DNA from: a virus
Strand: one strand, 5' to 3'
Length of the DNA stretch: 64,000 bases
Virus record (IMG/VR): IMGVR_UViG_3300046648_000377
Coordinates: 1-64,000 of that record
In this document: positions 37,803 through 45,005 of the stretch, piece by piece
Layout: every line of letters starts with the position of its first letter
Numbering within the stretch: the stretch's first letter is position 1
Program-made: the position numbers and the translations under genes
Notes under the pieces: generated by a model
Told to the model about the DNA's origin: nothing
Seen by the model: the letters and a program-made list of their open reading frames with translations, nothing else
The model's database searches: none

Positions 37803-38610
37803 TGCCGCCTGGCCTCGGTAAGCCTGTACCGGCGCCATCGATCGCGGCGAGTATGTCGTTCATCGAATGCTCAACGGGGCCGCCGTCCTTGCCGGTCAGC
37901 TCGAGGCGTTCCTTGAATACACCCATGTGCTTACCGACGTTGGCGCGCGCCTCGGTCTGGCTATGCATCTTGATTTCGAGTCCGTGCTGCGTCGTCTTGA
38001 CGCCGGCATACAGCCGAAGCGCGCTGGGGGACAGGTCGCGGGTGTCCTTGGCGATGACGCGCTCGACCCCGTCGCCGAAGCACTCGGGACAGTCGGGATT
38101 GGGATCGTTCTTCGGGTTGTAGCCGATGCCACCCTGCTCACTGAACTTGCGCGGCTTCTTGCCGTCGGCAACGAGCGCCCTGTTGTCCTCGGCGTTGCGG
38201 GCCCTCGCCTCTTCCAACTCGCGCGGCGTCGACTGGAACTTGTTTCCCTTTCCCCAGCAGTAGCGGCAGCATGAGCGGTGCAGCTCAATGAGCTCGCGGG
38301 GATCCGCCTCGGCGATCGCCCAGAAGCCTTTCACGACCTCGTCAGCGGTGATTCCGAGCTTGTCCATGCGCTCCGTCATCTTCGCCTGAACCTTCTCCTG
38401 CACCTCGGACGTGGCCAGCAGCTCGGAAGCCGTCTGTCGGGCTGACTGCGCGCTGTAGCCCGCCCGGATCGCCGCCTGCCTGCCGTTGAGGTCGACCAGG
38501 TACTCGGCCACGAACACGTCCACGCGGTTGACGCCGTGCACCGCCTTGCCAGCAGCCTTCTTGGCTGCCGGCTTGCTCTTCTTCGTGGTCTTGGCGGGGG
38601 ATCGAGGCAT
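37789..38610 (-). CDS. Terminase small subunit with Cys-rich insert
   Basis: The 273-residue protein begins with a Lys/Ala-rich tail (AKTTKKSKPAAKKAAGKA), then the Terminase_2-type HTH region (FVAEYLVDLNGRQAAIRAGYSAQSARQTASELLA) that recognises DNA, and an oligomerisation helix region. Residues ~112-190 hold CCRYCWG and CPECFGDG, a probable zinc-binding pair seen in many relatives. It pairs with the large subunit in packaging initiation. Confidence 0.88.
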   Translation of the reverse strand: MPRSPAKTTKKSKPAAKKAAGKAVHGVNRVDVFVAEYLVDLNGRQAAIRAGYSAQSARQTASELLATSEVQEKVQAKMTERMDKLGITADEVVKGFWAIAEADPRELIELHRSCCRYCWGKGNKFQSTPRELEEARARNAEDNRALVADGKKPRKFSEQGGIGYNPKNDPNPDCPECFGDGVERVIAKDTRDLSPSALRLYAGVKTTQHGLEIKMHSQTEARANVGKHMGVFKERLELTGKDGGPVEHSMNDILAAIDGAGTGLPRPGGNGGS

Positions 38611-38626
38611 GTTCGGAAATGTCAGG

Positions 38627-39148
38627 TCAGCCAGCCGGCTGCGCGCCCACGTCCGAGGCCGCTATCACGATGTCGGCGGTACCGTCGAATGCATGACCAG
38701 CGATCTGCCGCGCGGTCGCCAGCTTCGTTGCCGCAGCTGCTGTGCCTCCGGTTGCCAGCGCGCCAACTCCCGCCGCGGTGATCGCGATATTCGCTGTGCC
38801 GTCGAACCCGACGCCGGCGATGGTTCGAACCGTGGCGAGTTTCGTAGCTGCTGCCGCCGTTCCGTTCGTCCCGAGCTTCGTCGCCAGGCCATCGGTCAGT
38901 GCCTGCGTCGACGCCTTCGCATCGAGGGCAGATTGCAGGCCGGCAACATCGGCGATCTGCAGATCGACGGGCGCGCCGCCTGCTCCGTCGGGAACACCTT
39001 CAATGACCGCCTGCACCAGCTTTCCGTTGAAAGCGATGGGCTGGCCAAATGGCTGCCACCCTGCGGTGATCGCGTTAGAGACTGCGAGGCTCAACCCGTC
39101 TGGGTAAGCGGAATCGGCTGTTACGAGCTTGTATGCCGTGATGCTCAT
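38627..39148 (-). CDS. DUF1737-like protein with tail-fibre-type repeats
   Basis: The first ~40 of 173 residues (TAYKLVTADS, AVSNAITAGWQPFGQPIAFNG) look like DUF1737. The rest has two copies of AAATKLATxRxIAGxxFDGTAxI, the repeat seen in the shafts of many tail fibres. The gene lies between the spanins and the small terminase, far from the tail genes. A short tail-fibre-derived protein at this location is unusual. Function unknown; it might be a small adhesin or virion spike. Confidence 0.65.
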   Translation of the reverse strand: MSITAYKLVTADSAYPDGLSLAVSNAITAGWQPFGQPIAFNGKLVQAVIEGVPDGAGGAPVDLQIADVAGLQSALDAKASTQALTDGLATKLGTNGTAAAATKLATVRTIAGVGFDGTANIAITAAGVGALATGGTAAAATKLATARQIAGHAFDGTADIVIAASDVGAQPAG

Positions 39149-39167
39149 CGTGTTACTCCATCAGTGG

Positions 39168-39473
39168 TCAGCGTGCGCAGCGAATGGCTTGGGCGCGGAT
39201 GGTCTGGTAGGCCTCGGAGTCGGACGCCTTCAGGTCCAGCAAGGTCTGAGCGCGGCCATGCGGCGAAAGCGTCTGGTAGTTGTCTGGCAGGCCGGCCAGT
39301 TCGGGTGCGAAACCCTCGAACGACGCTTTGAGGCATTCAGCGGGAGGTGGCACTGGCGGGATCACCGGTGGATCGATGAGCCGAACCCGCGGCGTTGTAC
39401 AGGCGGATAAAGTCGTCGCTGCCGACAGGATCAGGACAGACGCCAGCGCTCGCCGGCGGATCGAAGCGAGCAT
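39168..39473 (-). CDS. Rz1: Outer-membrane spanin subunit (Rz1-like lipoprotein)
   Basis: The 101-residue product has a lipoprotein signal ending in LSAC (Cys25) and a Pro-rich start of the mature part (PRVRLIDPPVIPPVPPPAEC), the hallmark of o-spanins. It starts inside the Rz-like gene in another frame and extends beyond it, the common overlapping Rz/Rz1 arrangement. With the i-spanin it would fuse inner and outer membranes in the last step of lysis. Confidence 0.82.
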   Translation of the reverse strand: MLASIRRRALASVLILSAATTLSACTTPRVRLIDPPVIPPVPPPAECLKASFEGFAPELAGLPDNYQTLSPHGRAQTLLDLKASDSEAYQTIRAQAIRCAR

Positions 39474-39738
39474 TAGAGATCTCCAGACGGATATCGGTCA
39501 TGGCGGCATGGATGCCGGCCTGGTCTTTCTGCAGGGCGAACGTGTTGCCCTGTTCCCGTGTCAGGTCGCCCTGGCGCTGGGCGAGACCCTTGTTCACGGT
39601 GTCCGTGATCGCATCGGTTCGAGCGTCGGCCGCGACAGCTTCCGCCTTCGAGCTGCTGGAACCGCCGGCGCGCCAACCGATGAAGATGCCCAGGGCAAAC
39701 GCCACGAGGACCGCGGCCAAGATCGTCGCGGGTTTCAT
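39337..39738 (-). CDS. Rz: Inner-membrane spanin subunit (Rz-like)
   Basis: The 133-residue protein has an N-terminal membrane anchor (TILAAVLVAFALGIFIGWRAG) and a periplasmic helical part (SSKAEAVAADARTDAITDTVNKGLAQRQGDLTREQ) fitting an i-spanin coiled coil. ATG 39738 follows GGGAGA. It overlaps the endolysin gene by 4 nt and shares its 3' third with Rz1 in another frame. Partner of the Rz1-like lipoprotein. Confidence 0.8.
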   Translation of the reverse strand: MKPATILAAVLVAFALGIFIGWRAGGSSSSKAEAVAADARTDAITDTVNKGLAQRQGDLTREQGNTFALQKDQAGIHAAMTDIRLEISNARFDPPASAGVCPDPVGSDDFIRLYNAAGSAHRSTGDPASATSR

Positions 39739-40235
39739 GGCTGATCTCCCGTGCAAAGCGAGTATTCCCACTCACGACGATCGGGTATGCCTGGGCAGCC
39801 GCTCGAAGCAATACGGCAATCCTTGCCGCCAGCGCGGTACCACAGCGGAATCTGGGCGCAGGCGCGCTTGTTCTCGCCCGCGTTGAGCAGGCGAGCAGCC
39901 GTCGAGTTGCAGAAGTTGGCAGTGCCGACGTTGTAGGCGAAGTCGCCCCAGGCCCTGATCTCGTGGAACTCGAGCTCGGTGTGAACACACCCACCCATGT
40001 GCCCGAGCATCTTCGTGACGTAGGCCGCTTCGAGCCCATCGCACTCAGCCTTGGTGTACGTCTTGCCGGGGATGACATCGGGGCCGGTGATGCCGGCGCA
40101 GACGGTCCACACGTGACCGAGCTTGTCCCAATACGGGACATACTTTCGTCCCTCATGCGCAGGGAGCGAGGCGACGATGGCCATGACCAGCGCGACCCCA
40201 GCAGCGGCGAACGATGTCTTCCCCACCTTAGCCAT
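39735..40235 (-). CDS. SAR-type endolysin, GH24 lysozyme
   Basis: The 166-residue muramidase cleaves peptidoglycan. The N-terminal weakly hydrophobic segment (FAAAGVALVMAIVASLPA, ~9-26) directly precedes the catalytic motif: Glu28, Asp37, Thr44 (E-x8-D-x6-T, one residue longer than the usual E-x8-D-x5-T). Such a segment, rich in Ala and without Arg/Lys, is a signal-arrest-release sequence that lets the enzyme reach the periplasm and stay inactive until the membrane is depolarised. Several Cys residues may form regulatory disulfides. It follows the holin-like gene with an 8-nt overlap. Confidence 0.9.
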   Translation of the reverse strand: MAKVGKTSFAAAGVALVMAIVASLPAHEGRKYVPYWDKLGHVWTVCAGITGPDVIPGKTYTKAECDGLEAAYVTKMLGHMGGCVHTELEFHEIRAWGDFAYNVGTANFCNSTAARLLNAGENKRACAQIPLWYRAGGKDCRIASSGCPGIPDRREWEYSLCTGDQP

Positions 40236-40461
40236 CGACCTTCGGCCTCCTGGTTACGACGCGGCCGATGAAGGTGGCCACCGAGACCACGGCGCCGGCG
40301 ATGAATACCCACCGAAGCGGGACAATGCCCACGAGGGGTAGCGCCAACTTCATGCCGCCTGCGACGCACGCGAGTACGGTGTGTGTAGACGTGGACACCG
40401 CACTCAGCTGCACGGAGGCCCATTTCCAGGCGCTGCGCCAATCGTCGACCAGCTTGATCAT
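40228..40461 (-). CDS. Holin-like protein (DUF7940-type)
   Basis: The 77-residue protein starts MIKLVDDWRSAWKWASVQLS, the typical start of DUF7940 phage proteins. Two hydrophobic segments follow (THTVLACVAGGMKLALPLVGI and WVFIAGAVVSVATFIGRVV). Size, two membrane segments and position just before the endolysin make it the holin candidate (probably pinholin, as the endolysin has a SAR domain). Confidence 0.78.
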   Translation of the reverse strand: MIKLVDDWRSAWKWASVQLSAVSTSTHTVLACVAGGMKLALPLVGIVPLRWVFIAGAVVSVATFIGRVVTRRPKVDG

Positions 40462-40718
40462 TGCGTCTCCCCGTCCTGGTTAATGCCGAGCAGCTGTTCG
40501 AGCTTCACGGCGTATGCCTTCCAGTCCGCCGCGTTCTTGCTGGTAGACGGCTTGGACTTCGCAACCGTCGGCGCGGGCGCCTGGCACACCGGGACGGGCA
40601 ACTCCACGTTGACGGTCGCGCTTGGCGTCGGCTTCGTCGGTGCCGGGGCCTTCGGCGGGGCGGCCGCGCATGCGGACACGAGCGCCAGCATCAGCAGGGC
40701 GACTGGGCGGCGAGTCAC
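40458..40718 (-). CDS. Small lipoprotein in the lysis cassette
   Basis: An 86-residue protein with a lipoprotein signal (LMLALVSAC, Cys17) and a Pro/Lys-rich mature start (APPKAPAPTKPTPS), followed by a short helix (ADWKAYAVKLEQLLGI). It resembles an o-spanin in design, yet a complete Rz/Rz1 pair lies further along the operon. It could be a second o-spanin-like or regulatory lipoprotein. It overlaps both neighbours by 4 nt. Confidence 0.65.
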   Translation of the reverse strand: MTRRPVALLMLALVSACAAAPPKAPAPTKPTPSATVNVELPVPVCQAPAPTVAKSKPSTSKNAADWKAYAVKLEQLLGINQDGETQ

Positions 40719-41083
40719 TGCGCGGGCCTCGACTTCTGCACTTCCTGCGTGGCTGCCTGTTTCAGGTAGCCGAGGTCGAACTCGTTCTGCGTAACCCGAC
40801 GGTCTATCGACTGAAGCGCCAGCACTGAGGCGTCGCTCACCTTCTGAAGGTTGTCGACCTTGGCCGTCGTATCGTGCTGAGTCAGCGTTAGATCCTGGGT
40901 CCGCTGCGAAGCGACCTTGATGTCGTCACGCATCTCGCGAACGTAGCCGGTGGCCAGGGCGATCGAACCGGTCACCGTGGTTGTGACGAGCACCTTCGCG
41001 ACGATCCATAGCAGGCGCGCGCTCGCGGTCTCACCAATGCGCTGCAGTGCCCCGATCGGAGGGGTGGGTGTGTTTTCGGACAT
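40715..41083 (-). CDS. Membrane-anchored coiled-coil protein, first late gene
   Basis: The 122-residue protein has one membrane segment (~25-46, LWIVAKVLVTTTVTGSIALATG) and a ~70-residue coiled-coil-like tail (SQRTQDLTLTQHDTTAKVDNLQ). Placed directly ahead of the lysis genes, it may be an antiholin, a class III holin-like protein or a membrane regulator. It is the first gene of the late transcript. AAGGAAACG precedes ATG 41083. Confidence 0.65.
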   Translation of the reverse strand: MSENTPTPPIGALQRIGETASARLLWIVAKVLVTTTVTGSIALATGYVREMRDDIKVASQRTQDLTLTQHDTTAKVDNLQKVSDASVLALQSIDRRVTQNEFDLGYLKQAATQEVQKSRPAQ

Positions 41084-41263
41084 GGGCGTTTCCTTGGTGG
41101 CGAGAAAGGCTCATGCCTTGGAAAGGATGCGGCGGACGCGCGACGTCGGCCCGGGGAGGTGGCCGCTTATCGATCTAGGGGGTCACGTCTTTTGTAGGTC
41201 GCAGCGCTGCTGTGTCTCACGACACTGCATGGAGGGCGCGTTCAGCCGGCCGCAAAGTAGAAA

Positions 41264-41297
41264 CGAAAAAGCCCCGGCGCACATCGCGTCGGGGCTT
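41264..41297 (-). terminator. Leader terminator ahead of the late operon (tR'-like)
   Basis: On the minus strand AAGCCCCGACGC-GATGT-GCGCCGGGGCTT (41297-41269; one mismatch) is followed by TTTTT. It is a strong intrinsic terminator between the late promoter (41357-41329) and the first late gene (41083), so late transcription needs antitermination. Confidence 0.85.
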
Positions 41298-41328
41298 AGA
41301 ATCTCGGAGGGATTCGTGGTTGTGGTGA

Positions 41329-41357
41329 TTTGTAGGCCGTGTGCACGCCGGTGTCAA
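41329..41357 (-). promoter_or_regulatory. Late promoter (pR'-like), TTGACA-N17-TACAAA
   Basis: On the minus strand TTGACA (41357-41352) and TACAAA (41334-41329) are exactly 17 bp apart, a near-consensus sigma70 promoter. Predicted start ~41322 gives a ~55-nt transcript up to the terminator. The layout equals lambda pR'-tR', where Q protein lets polymerase read through. Confidence 0.75.
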
Positions 41358-41379
41358 CACGTGCGCGCACTTGAATAGG

Positions 41380-41419
41380 TGTGCGCGTGATGTGCGAATC
41401 ATGTGCGCGGTGATGTGCG
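41380..41419. repeat. GTGCGCG-type direct repeats upstream of the late promoter
   Basis: TGTGCGCGTGATGTGCG (41380-41396) and TGTGCGCGGTGATGTGCG (41402-41419) form two near-identical direct repeats, 22 bp apart, and CACGTGCGCGCAC lies next to them. They sit between the candidate Q-like gene and the promoter -35 and could be binding sites for a late activator or antiterminator. Confidence 0.5.
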
Positions 41420-41429
41420 TGAAAGCGGA

Positions 41430-41957
41430 CTATAGCGCCCGAACTGCCTGAGTCGCCCCTTCCTCTGCTTGCGTCTCCACGAAGCCAGCAATCCACTCGT
41501 ACAGCGCGCGATAGACGCTTTCATTCATACGCACGCTTGCCGATGCTTCCTTCCAAGACCGCACGGGACGCACCAGTGCCATGTCGTGGAAGACATCGTG
41601 CAGCACCAGCCTTATCCGGTACTGGCGATGGTGCGCGACCAGGCTACGCATCGCTGCACTGTTGCGTAGATCGGTGAGGATCCGCGGGACGGCGAGCTCA
41701 TGGATCTTCTTCCACTCGGCGGCGGTTTGGCATGAGAGCGCCAGCGCCAGGCACTGCATCAGCGGATCAGTGATGAAGTTGAGGGCTTGGGACAAATCGT
41801 CAGCACCGACCGAAAGGCTTCGCGACGCGCGGCCCACCGTAGGCTCGCGGAACGTACTCCCACCCGCTAGGCGCGAGAGACGTTCAAGCGCACCGCGGCC
41901 ATCGAGCACGGACGTTTCCAGGGCGCGTCGTGGCCCTCGGGAGTTGCGGGTGGTCAT
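41430..41957 (-). CDS. Possible late regulator (Q-analogue by position)
   Basis: The 175-residue, mostly helical protein (for example DDLSQALNFITDPLMQCLALAL, RILTDLRNSAAMRSLVAHHRQ, VYRALYEWIAGFVETQ) has no recognised domain. ATG 41957 is set by a TGATG overlap with the DUF1064 gene. It is the last gene before the TTGACA-N17-TACAAA promoter and its downstream terminator, exactly where lambda-like phages encode Q. I infer an antiterminator or late activator role from this position alone. Confidence 0.6.
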   Translation of the reverse strand: MTTRNSRGPRRALETSVLDGRGALERLSRLAGGSTFREPTVGRASRSLSVGADDLSQALNFITDPLMQCLALALSCQTAAEWKKIHELAVPRILTDLRNSAAMRSLVAHHRQYRIRLVLHDVFHDMALVRPVRSWKEASASVRMNESVYRALYEWIAGFVETQAEEGATQAVRAL

Positions 41958-42364
41958 CAGGCGAGCACGATCCGAATCGGGTAGTGGTGCTCGACCTCGC
42001 GCTTCTTGAGGCGGAAGACCTGCGTCTCCCTGCCCTTTACGTCGACGTACTCCGCGAGGCGCACGGCGTCCTTGAAGAACACGAGGAAGTCGATGACGTA
42101 GCGCGTGCCGCCGGGGAGGTAGATCGGCACCTGGCGCAGGAAATACCACACCTCGCCGGAGGCCTGCCGAAGCTTCAGCTGCTCGTAGTAGCGAGCCTCC
42201 TTCTTGCTGTCGAACCGGATGCCGTCGACGACGGTGGGCTGATTCCGATACTTCCGCGGTGGTTCGACTTGTGGGGTTGCTGCAGCGCCGATCTGGGCCT
42301 CGATGCGCTGCCGCAACGCCGGCGGCAACACATCCATGCTGGTGAACCGGAGTCCGTTGCTCAC
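41957..42364 (-). CDS. DUF1064 putative nuclease (PD-(D/E)XK-like)
   Basis: The 135-residue protein has the DUF1064 pattern: KYRNQPTVVDGIRFDSKKEARYYEQLKLR, a strand with YVIDFLVFF, and EYVDVKGRETQVFRLKKREVE. The D...D-x-K arrangement (VIDF, VDVKG) is that of restriction-endonuclease-like folds, and the family is suspected of Holliday-junction or replication-intermediate processing. GTG 42364 overlaps the previous stop by 4 nt. It lies in the replication operon, which supports such a role. Confidence 0.8.
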   Translation of the reverse strand: MSNGLRFTSMDVLPPALRQRIEAQIGAAATPQVEPPRKYRNQPTVVDGIRFDSKKEARYYEQLKLRQASGEVWYFLRQVPIYLPGGTRYVIDFLVFFKDAVRLAEYVDVKGRETQVFRLKKREVEHHYPIRIVLA

Positions 42365-42861
42365 CCGTGTTCACCCAGCCCTGCAGCCGCCAAGCGCTGA
42401 CGAACCTTCGCGCGCGTGGTGGACAGATCAGCGAGGAACCGTGTCACGCATTCGATGAGAAGGTCTTGCCCATCCAGCAGGGTCGTTACCTGGTCGCGCG
42501 ACATGCTGTCGATTTCCAGTCGAGCTCGTCCCGTGGCCACGCGCATACCCGGGATCTCCTCGGTGTACGGCGGCGGCGGTGGCGTCGTTCCCGCGGCGGT
42601 ATCTGTGACCAGGTAGGCAGGCGTTGTTCGCCGAGCTCGGTCGTCATAGCCGGTGCCGGCCTTCCGTACCAAAGCCGCCTTCTCGAGCAGCTGCAGGCGA
42701 GCCGCGACGATGCGTCGCGTGAGGTTGGCCGTCTGCGCCGCTGTCCAGCCGTGTGACAGTGCCAAGCCCATTGCCAAGTCCAGGAGCGTGTCGCTGTTGG
42801 CTGGCTTCGCTTCTCGCGCCAGCGCAGCTAGGAGCAGCTGGTCGAATCTATCAGCCGCCAT
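42361..42861 (-). CDS. Predicted small winged-helix-like protein, replication operon
   Basis: The 166-residue protein (MAADRFDQLLLAALAREAKP) contains a helical N-terminal region with AAQTANLTRRIVAARLQLLEKAALVRKAG, resembling a winged helix, then a Pro-rich loop and C-terminal helices (LIECVTRFLADLSTTRAKVRQRL). ATG 42861 overlaps the P-like gene end. It may bind DNA; no family named. Confidence 0.6.
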   Translation of the reverse strand: MAADRFDQLLLAALAREAKPANSDTLLDLAMGLALSHGWTAAQTANLTRRIVAARLQLLEKAALVRKAGTGYDDRARRTTPAYLVTDTAAGTTPPPPPYTEEIPGMRVATGRARLEIDSMSRDQVTTLLDGQDLLIECVTRFLADLSTTRAKVRQRLAAAGLGEHG

Positions 42862-43621
42862 GACCGCCCTCCTCGTCACGTGACCGGTACAGCAGCTCGC
42901 GGATCCGCGACAGGTGCTCCTCGACGACATGGTCGGGGGCAGGTACCGGTTTCTCGCGCTTCTTCGAAGGGCCAGCAAGGTACCCAGCTGGCGCGGGTGG
43001 GACGTCGCCGCCCGCCATCACGTGTTCCCGCGCCAGCCCGTAGGCGTCGCGAACGGCGAAGGTGAATGATTTCGGATCGTCGTGATCCAGGCGCCACGTG
43101 TCGATGTTCCTCAGCACCAGGCGCACGAAACCCTGCAACCATGGATCGTCCGCCAGGTCCTGACGGCTCAGCAGCAGCTGCACGCGCGCCAGAGGTGGAA
43201 CGCCGAGACACATGGCGCGGAACTCAGGCAGCGTTGGAGGAAAGCCGTTCGCGCTGAAGACGGCACGACGCACGCCCGCAGCGATCGATTGTGGCGAGAG
43301 GGCGGTGAGGCCTTCGGCCCACACGATGCCCGCGTCTGTCAGCCCTGCGCCTCCCGCCGGCTTGTCCGGATCATCCCGCTCGGGCGAATCTCCGAACGCA
43401 CTCGCCCACCTGTAGCCGTAGATGCCCGTCATCTTCGACCACAGGTGACGGAGGATCCGTCGCTCAGCCGGCGTGAGCGTCGGCTGATTCCCTTTCCCGT
43501 TCGAGTTCGTCGTCACGGGCGTCTGCCTCGCGTCGTTTGCGTTCTGCTCGGGCGGCAACGGATTCATTTTTTGGTGCTCGACGTCCACCAGCGTCGCCGC
43601 GACCTGTTTGGCCTGCTGCAT
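42851..43621 (-). CDS. Replication protein P-like (helicase loader)
   Basis: The 256-residue protein carries the pattern of lambda P-type loaders: LTPAERRILRHLWSKMTGIYGYRWASAFG, ALSPQSIAAGVRRAVFSANGFPPTLPEFRAMCLG, and a basic C-terminus. It would recruit host DnaB to the origin through the O-like protein. ATG 43621 is supported by CAGGGGA upstream but gives a 158-nt overlap with the O-like gene; an ATG at 43567 would shorten it. Lambda O and P are adjacent in the same order. Confidence 0.75.
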   Translation of the reverse strand: MQQAKQVAATLVDVEHQKMNPLPPEQNANDARQTPVTTNSNGKGNQPTLTPAERRILRHLWSKMTGIYGYRWASAFGDSPERDDPDKPAGGAGLTDAGIVWAEGLTALSPQSIAAGVRRAVFSANGFPPTLPEFRAMCLGVPPLARVQLLLSRQDLADDPWLQGFVRLVLRNIDTWRLDHDDPKSFTFAVRDAYGLAREHVMAGGDVPPAPAGYLAGPSKKREKPVPAPDHVVEEHLSRIRELLYRSRDEEGGHGG

Positions 43622-44459
43622 CGAAGTTCCCCTGCGAGAGATTGAAATCGGCGGCGCGGCCCATGAGGGTCGCCGCGAGGTAGTTGAGGTTCGGCAACTG
43701 GCCGTGCGCCTTCGGACGGTTCTGCAACTCCCGGGCCGTGTCGACCGCCTGCTCGATCGTGGCGCCAGCAGCGACCAGTTGCAGGAGCTCCATGCGGCTC
43801 GGGCTGACATCCTTCATGCCCAGATCCCGCAGTGCCTTGGCCATTGCGATCAAGACACCACGATCGACAGCGAGCGGGGGAACGCCCTCCCCTTCCTCAG
43901 TCACCACGCTCGTAGAAGAGTCTCCTACTGAGTAGGAAGAGGAAGATGAAGTAGAAGCACCGGCACCATGCCGTGGGTTAGGTGCGCCGTTTGATGCATC
44001 ATCAAAGCCTCCACCAAAGTCATCACCAAAGCCCCCCTTGGGTGCGGGGTTTTGTTCGCTCCCGAACTGACCGCCAGCGCCCCGTACACGGCGCACGTAC
44101 TCGTCTCGCACCATCCGCGGCGAGTACCAGATGGGCCCTTCCTGCGCCGCAATTAGCTCTACGGGATTACCAAGTTTTCGTCCCGATTTCGGGACGTAGA
44201 TCATGGGCTCACATTCGCCCTTTTCTATGCCGTAAAGCACGCCTTTTTCGACAAGCTCCTTGAGCTCGCGCATCTTGGCGCCTGTTGCTTGGCCGATCTC
44301 CTTCAGGTGCCAACGGAGGACGCCGTACTCGTCGCTGTCGTGCATGTAGCAAAGTATGTCGACCCAGACTGCGCGTGCAGCCCAGGAGCAACGGCGGAGC
44401 TTGACGCTCTTGAGCCAGTCGCCTGGGTAGAACTGGAACGAGGGCCGAGCATCACTCAT
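43464..44459 (-). CDS. Replication initiator-like protein (O-like)
   Basis: The 331-residue protein starts PSFQFYPGDWLKSVKLRRCSWAARAVWVDILCYM, the winged-helix style of DUF1376/O-like phage replication proteins, with a second helix set to residue ~115. A Gly/Ser-rich linker (~125-185, including a run of seven Ser-type codons) precedes a helical region (VLIAMAKALRDLGMKDVSPSRMELL) and a very basic, charged C-terminus. It probably binds the origin and partners the P-like protein. Confidence 0.7.
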   Translation of the reverse strand: MSDARPSFQFYPGDWLKSVKLRRCSWAARAVWVDILCYMHDSDEYGVLRWHLKEIGQATGAKMRELKELVEKGVLYGIEKGECEPMIYVPKSGRKLGNPVELIAAQEGPIWYSPRMVRDEYVRRVRGAGGQFGSEQNPAPKGGFGDDFGGGFDDASNGAPNPRHGAGASTSSSSSYSVGDSSTSVVTEEGEGVPPLAVDRGVLIAMAKALRDLGMKDVSPSRMELLQLVAAGATIEQAVDTARELQNRPKAHGQLPNLNYLAATLMGRAADFNLSQGNFDAAGQTGRGDAGGRRAPKNESVAARAERKRREADARDDELERERESADAHAG

Positions 44460-44520
44460 GCGACCGCCCGAGCGAGATCGTGCGCAGGTGCCAGCCCGCG
44501 CTGCTAGGGAGCGCGTACAT
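44452..44520 (-). CDS. Candidate 22-residue leader/small protein
   Basis: A 22-codon frame (MYALPSSAGWHLRTISLGRS then HE) exactly bridges the gap between two genes. Its ATG overlaps the previous stop (TGATG), AGGAGG lies 6 nt upstream, and its stop overlaps the O-like start (ATGAGTGA). It may be a real small protein or a coupling device that brings ribosomes to the O-like gene. Confidence 0.4.
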   Translation of the reverse strand: MYALPSSAGWHLRTISLGRSHE

Positions 44521-45005
44521 CAGAAGCCTCCTGTCGCCGGCTCGTCGCGCTCTACGAGCGAGAACCGCGGCGGCTGTCCCGGCAAGCCATGCGGCTCCGG
44601 CAGCTCTGTGCCCAGTCGGGCGAGTTCAGCGGTTGCAGCTGCGAGGAGACTGTTGTGCTGCTCGGTAGCAGTGGCGATGCGATCGAGTAGCGATTGCCTG
44701 CGCTCTTCGGTCGGGATACGACGGAGTTCGAAGCCGAGATCCCGGGCCATGGCGAAGAAGAGTTCGTGGCGCTCAAAGCGCAGCATCAGCGCCCACACTT
44801 CGCCGATCTTGAAGTACGCCGGCTTGCCCGGGTTAAGGCAGTCGTTGAAACGGCTGATCGCCGCGTCCCACGTTAGGCGGCTCCGATCCCAGAACCCTTC
44901 TTCGAAGAGGAACTCGATCATCTGGCGTTTGGTAGCGCCGTCGACGTCGAGTGTTGAGCGGAGGGCATCTGTCCCTCGCTGCAGCCACTGTGCGTCAATT
45001 CGCAT
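44520..45005 (-). CDS. Hypothetical helical protein, replication operon
   Basis: The 161-residue protein (MRIDAQWLQRGTDALRSTLD) is helical throughout, with DGATKRQMIEFLFEEGFWDRSRLTWDAAISRFNDCLN suggesting a compact N-terminal bundle that might bind DNA. ATG 45005 follows GGGG and overlaps the gene before it by 11 nt. Position corresponds to the cII/early regulator slot of lambdoid phages, but there is no recognisable cII signature. Confidence 0.6.
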   Translation of the reverse strand: MRIDAQWLQRGTDALRSTLDVDGATKRQMIEFLFEEGFWDRSRLTWDAAISRFNDCLNPGKPAYFKIGEVWALMLRFERHELFFAMARDLGFELRRIPTEERRQSLLDRIATATEQHNSLLAAATAELARLGTELPEPHGLPGQPPRFSLVERDEPATGGF

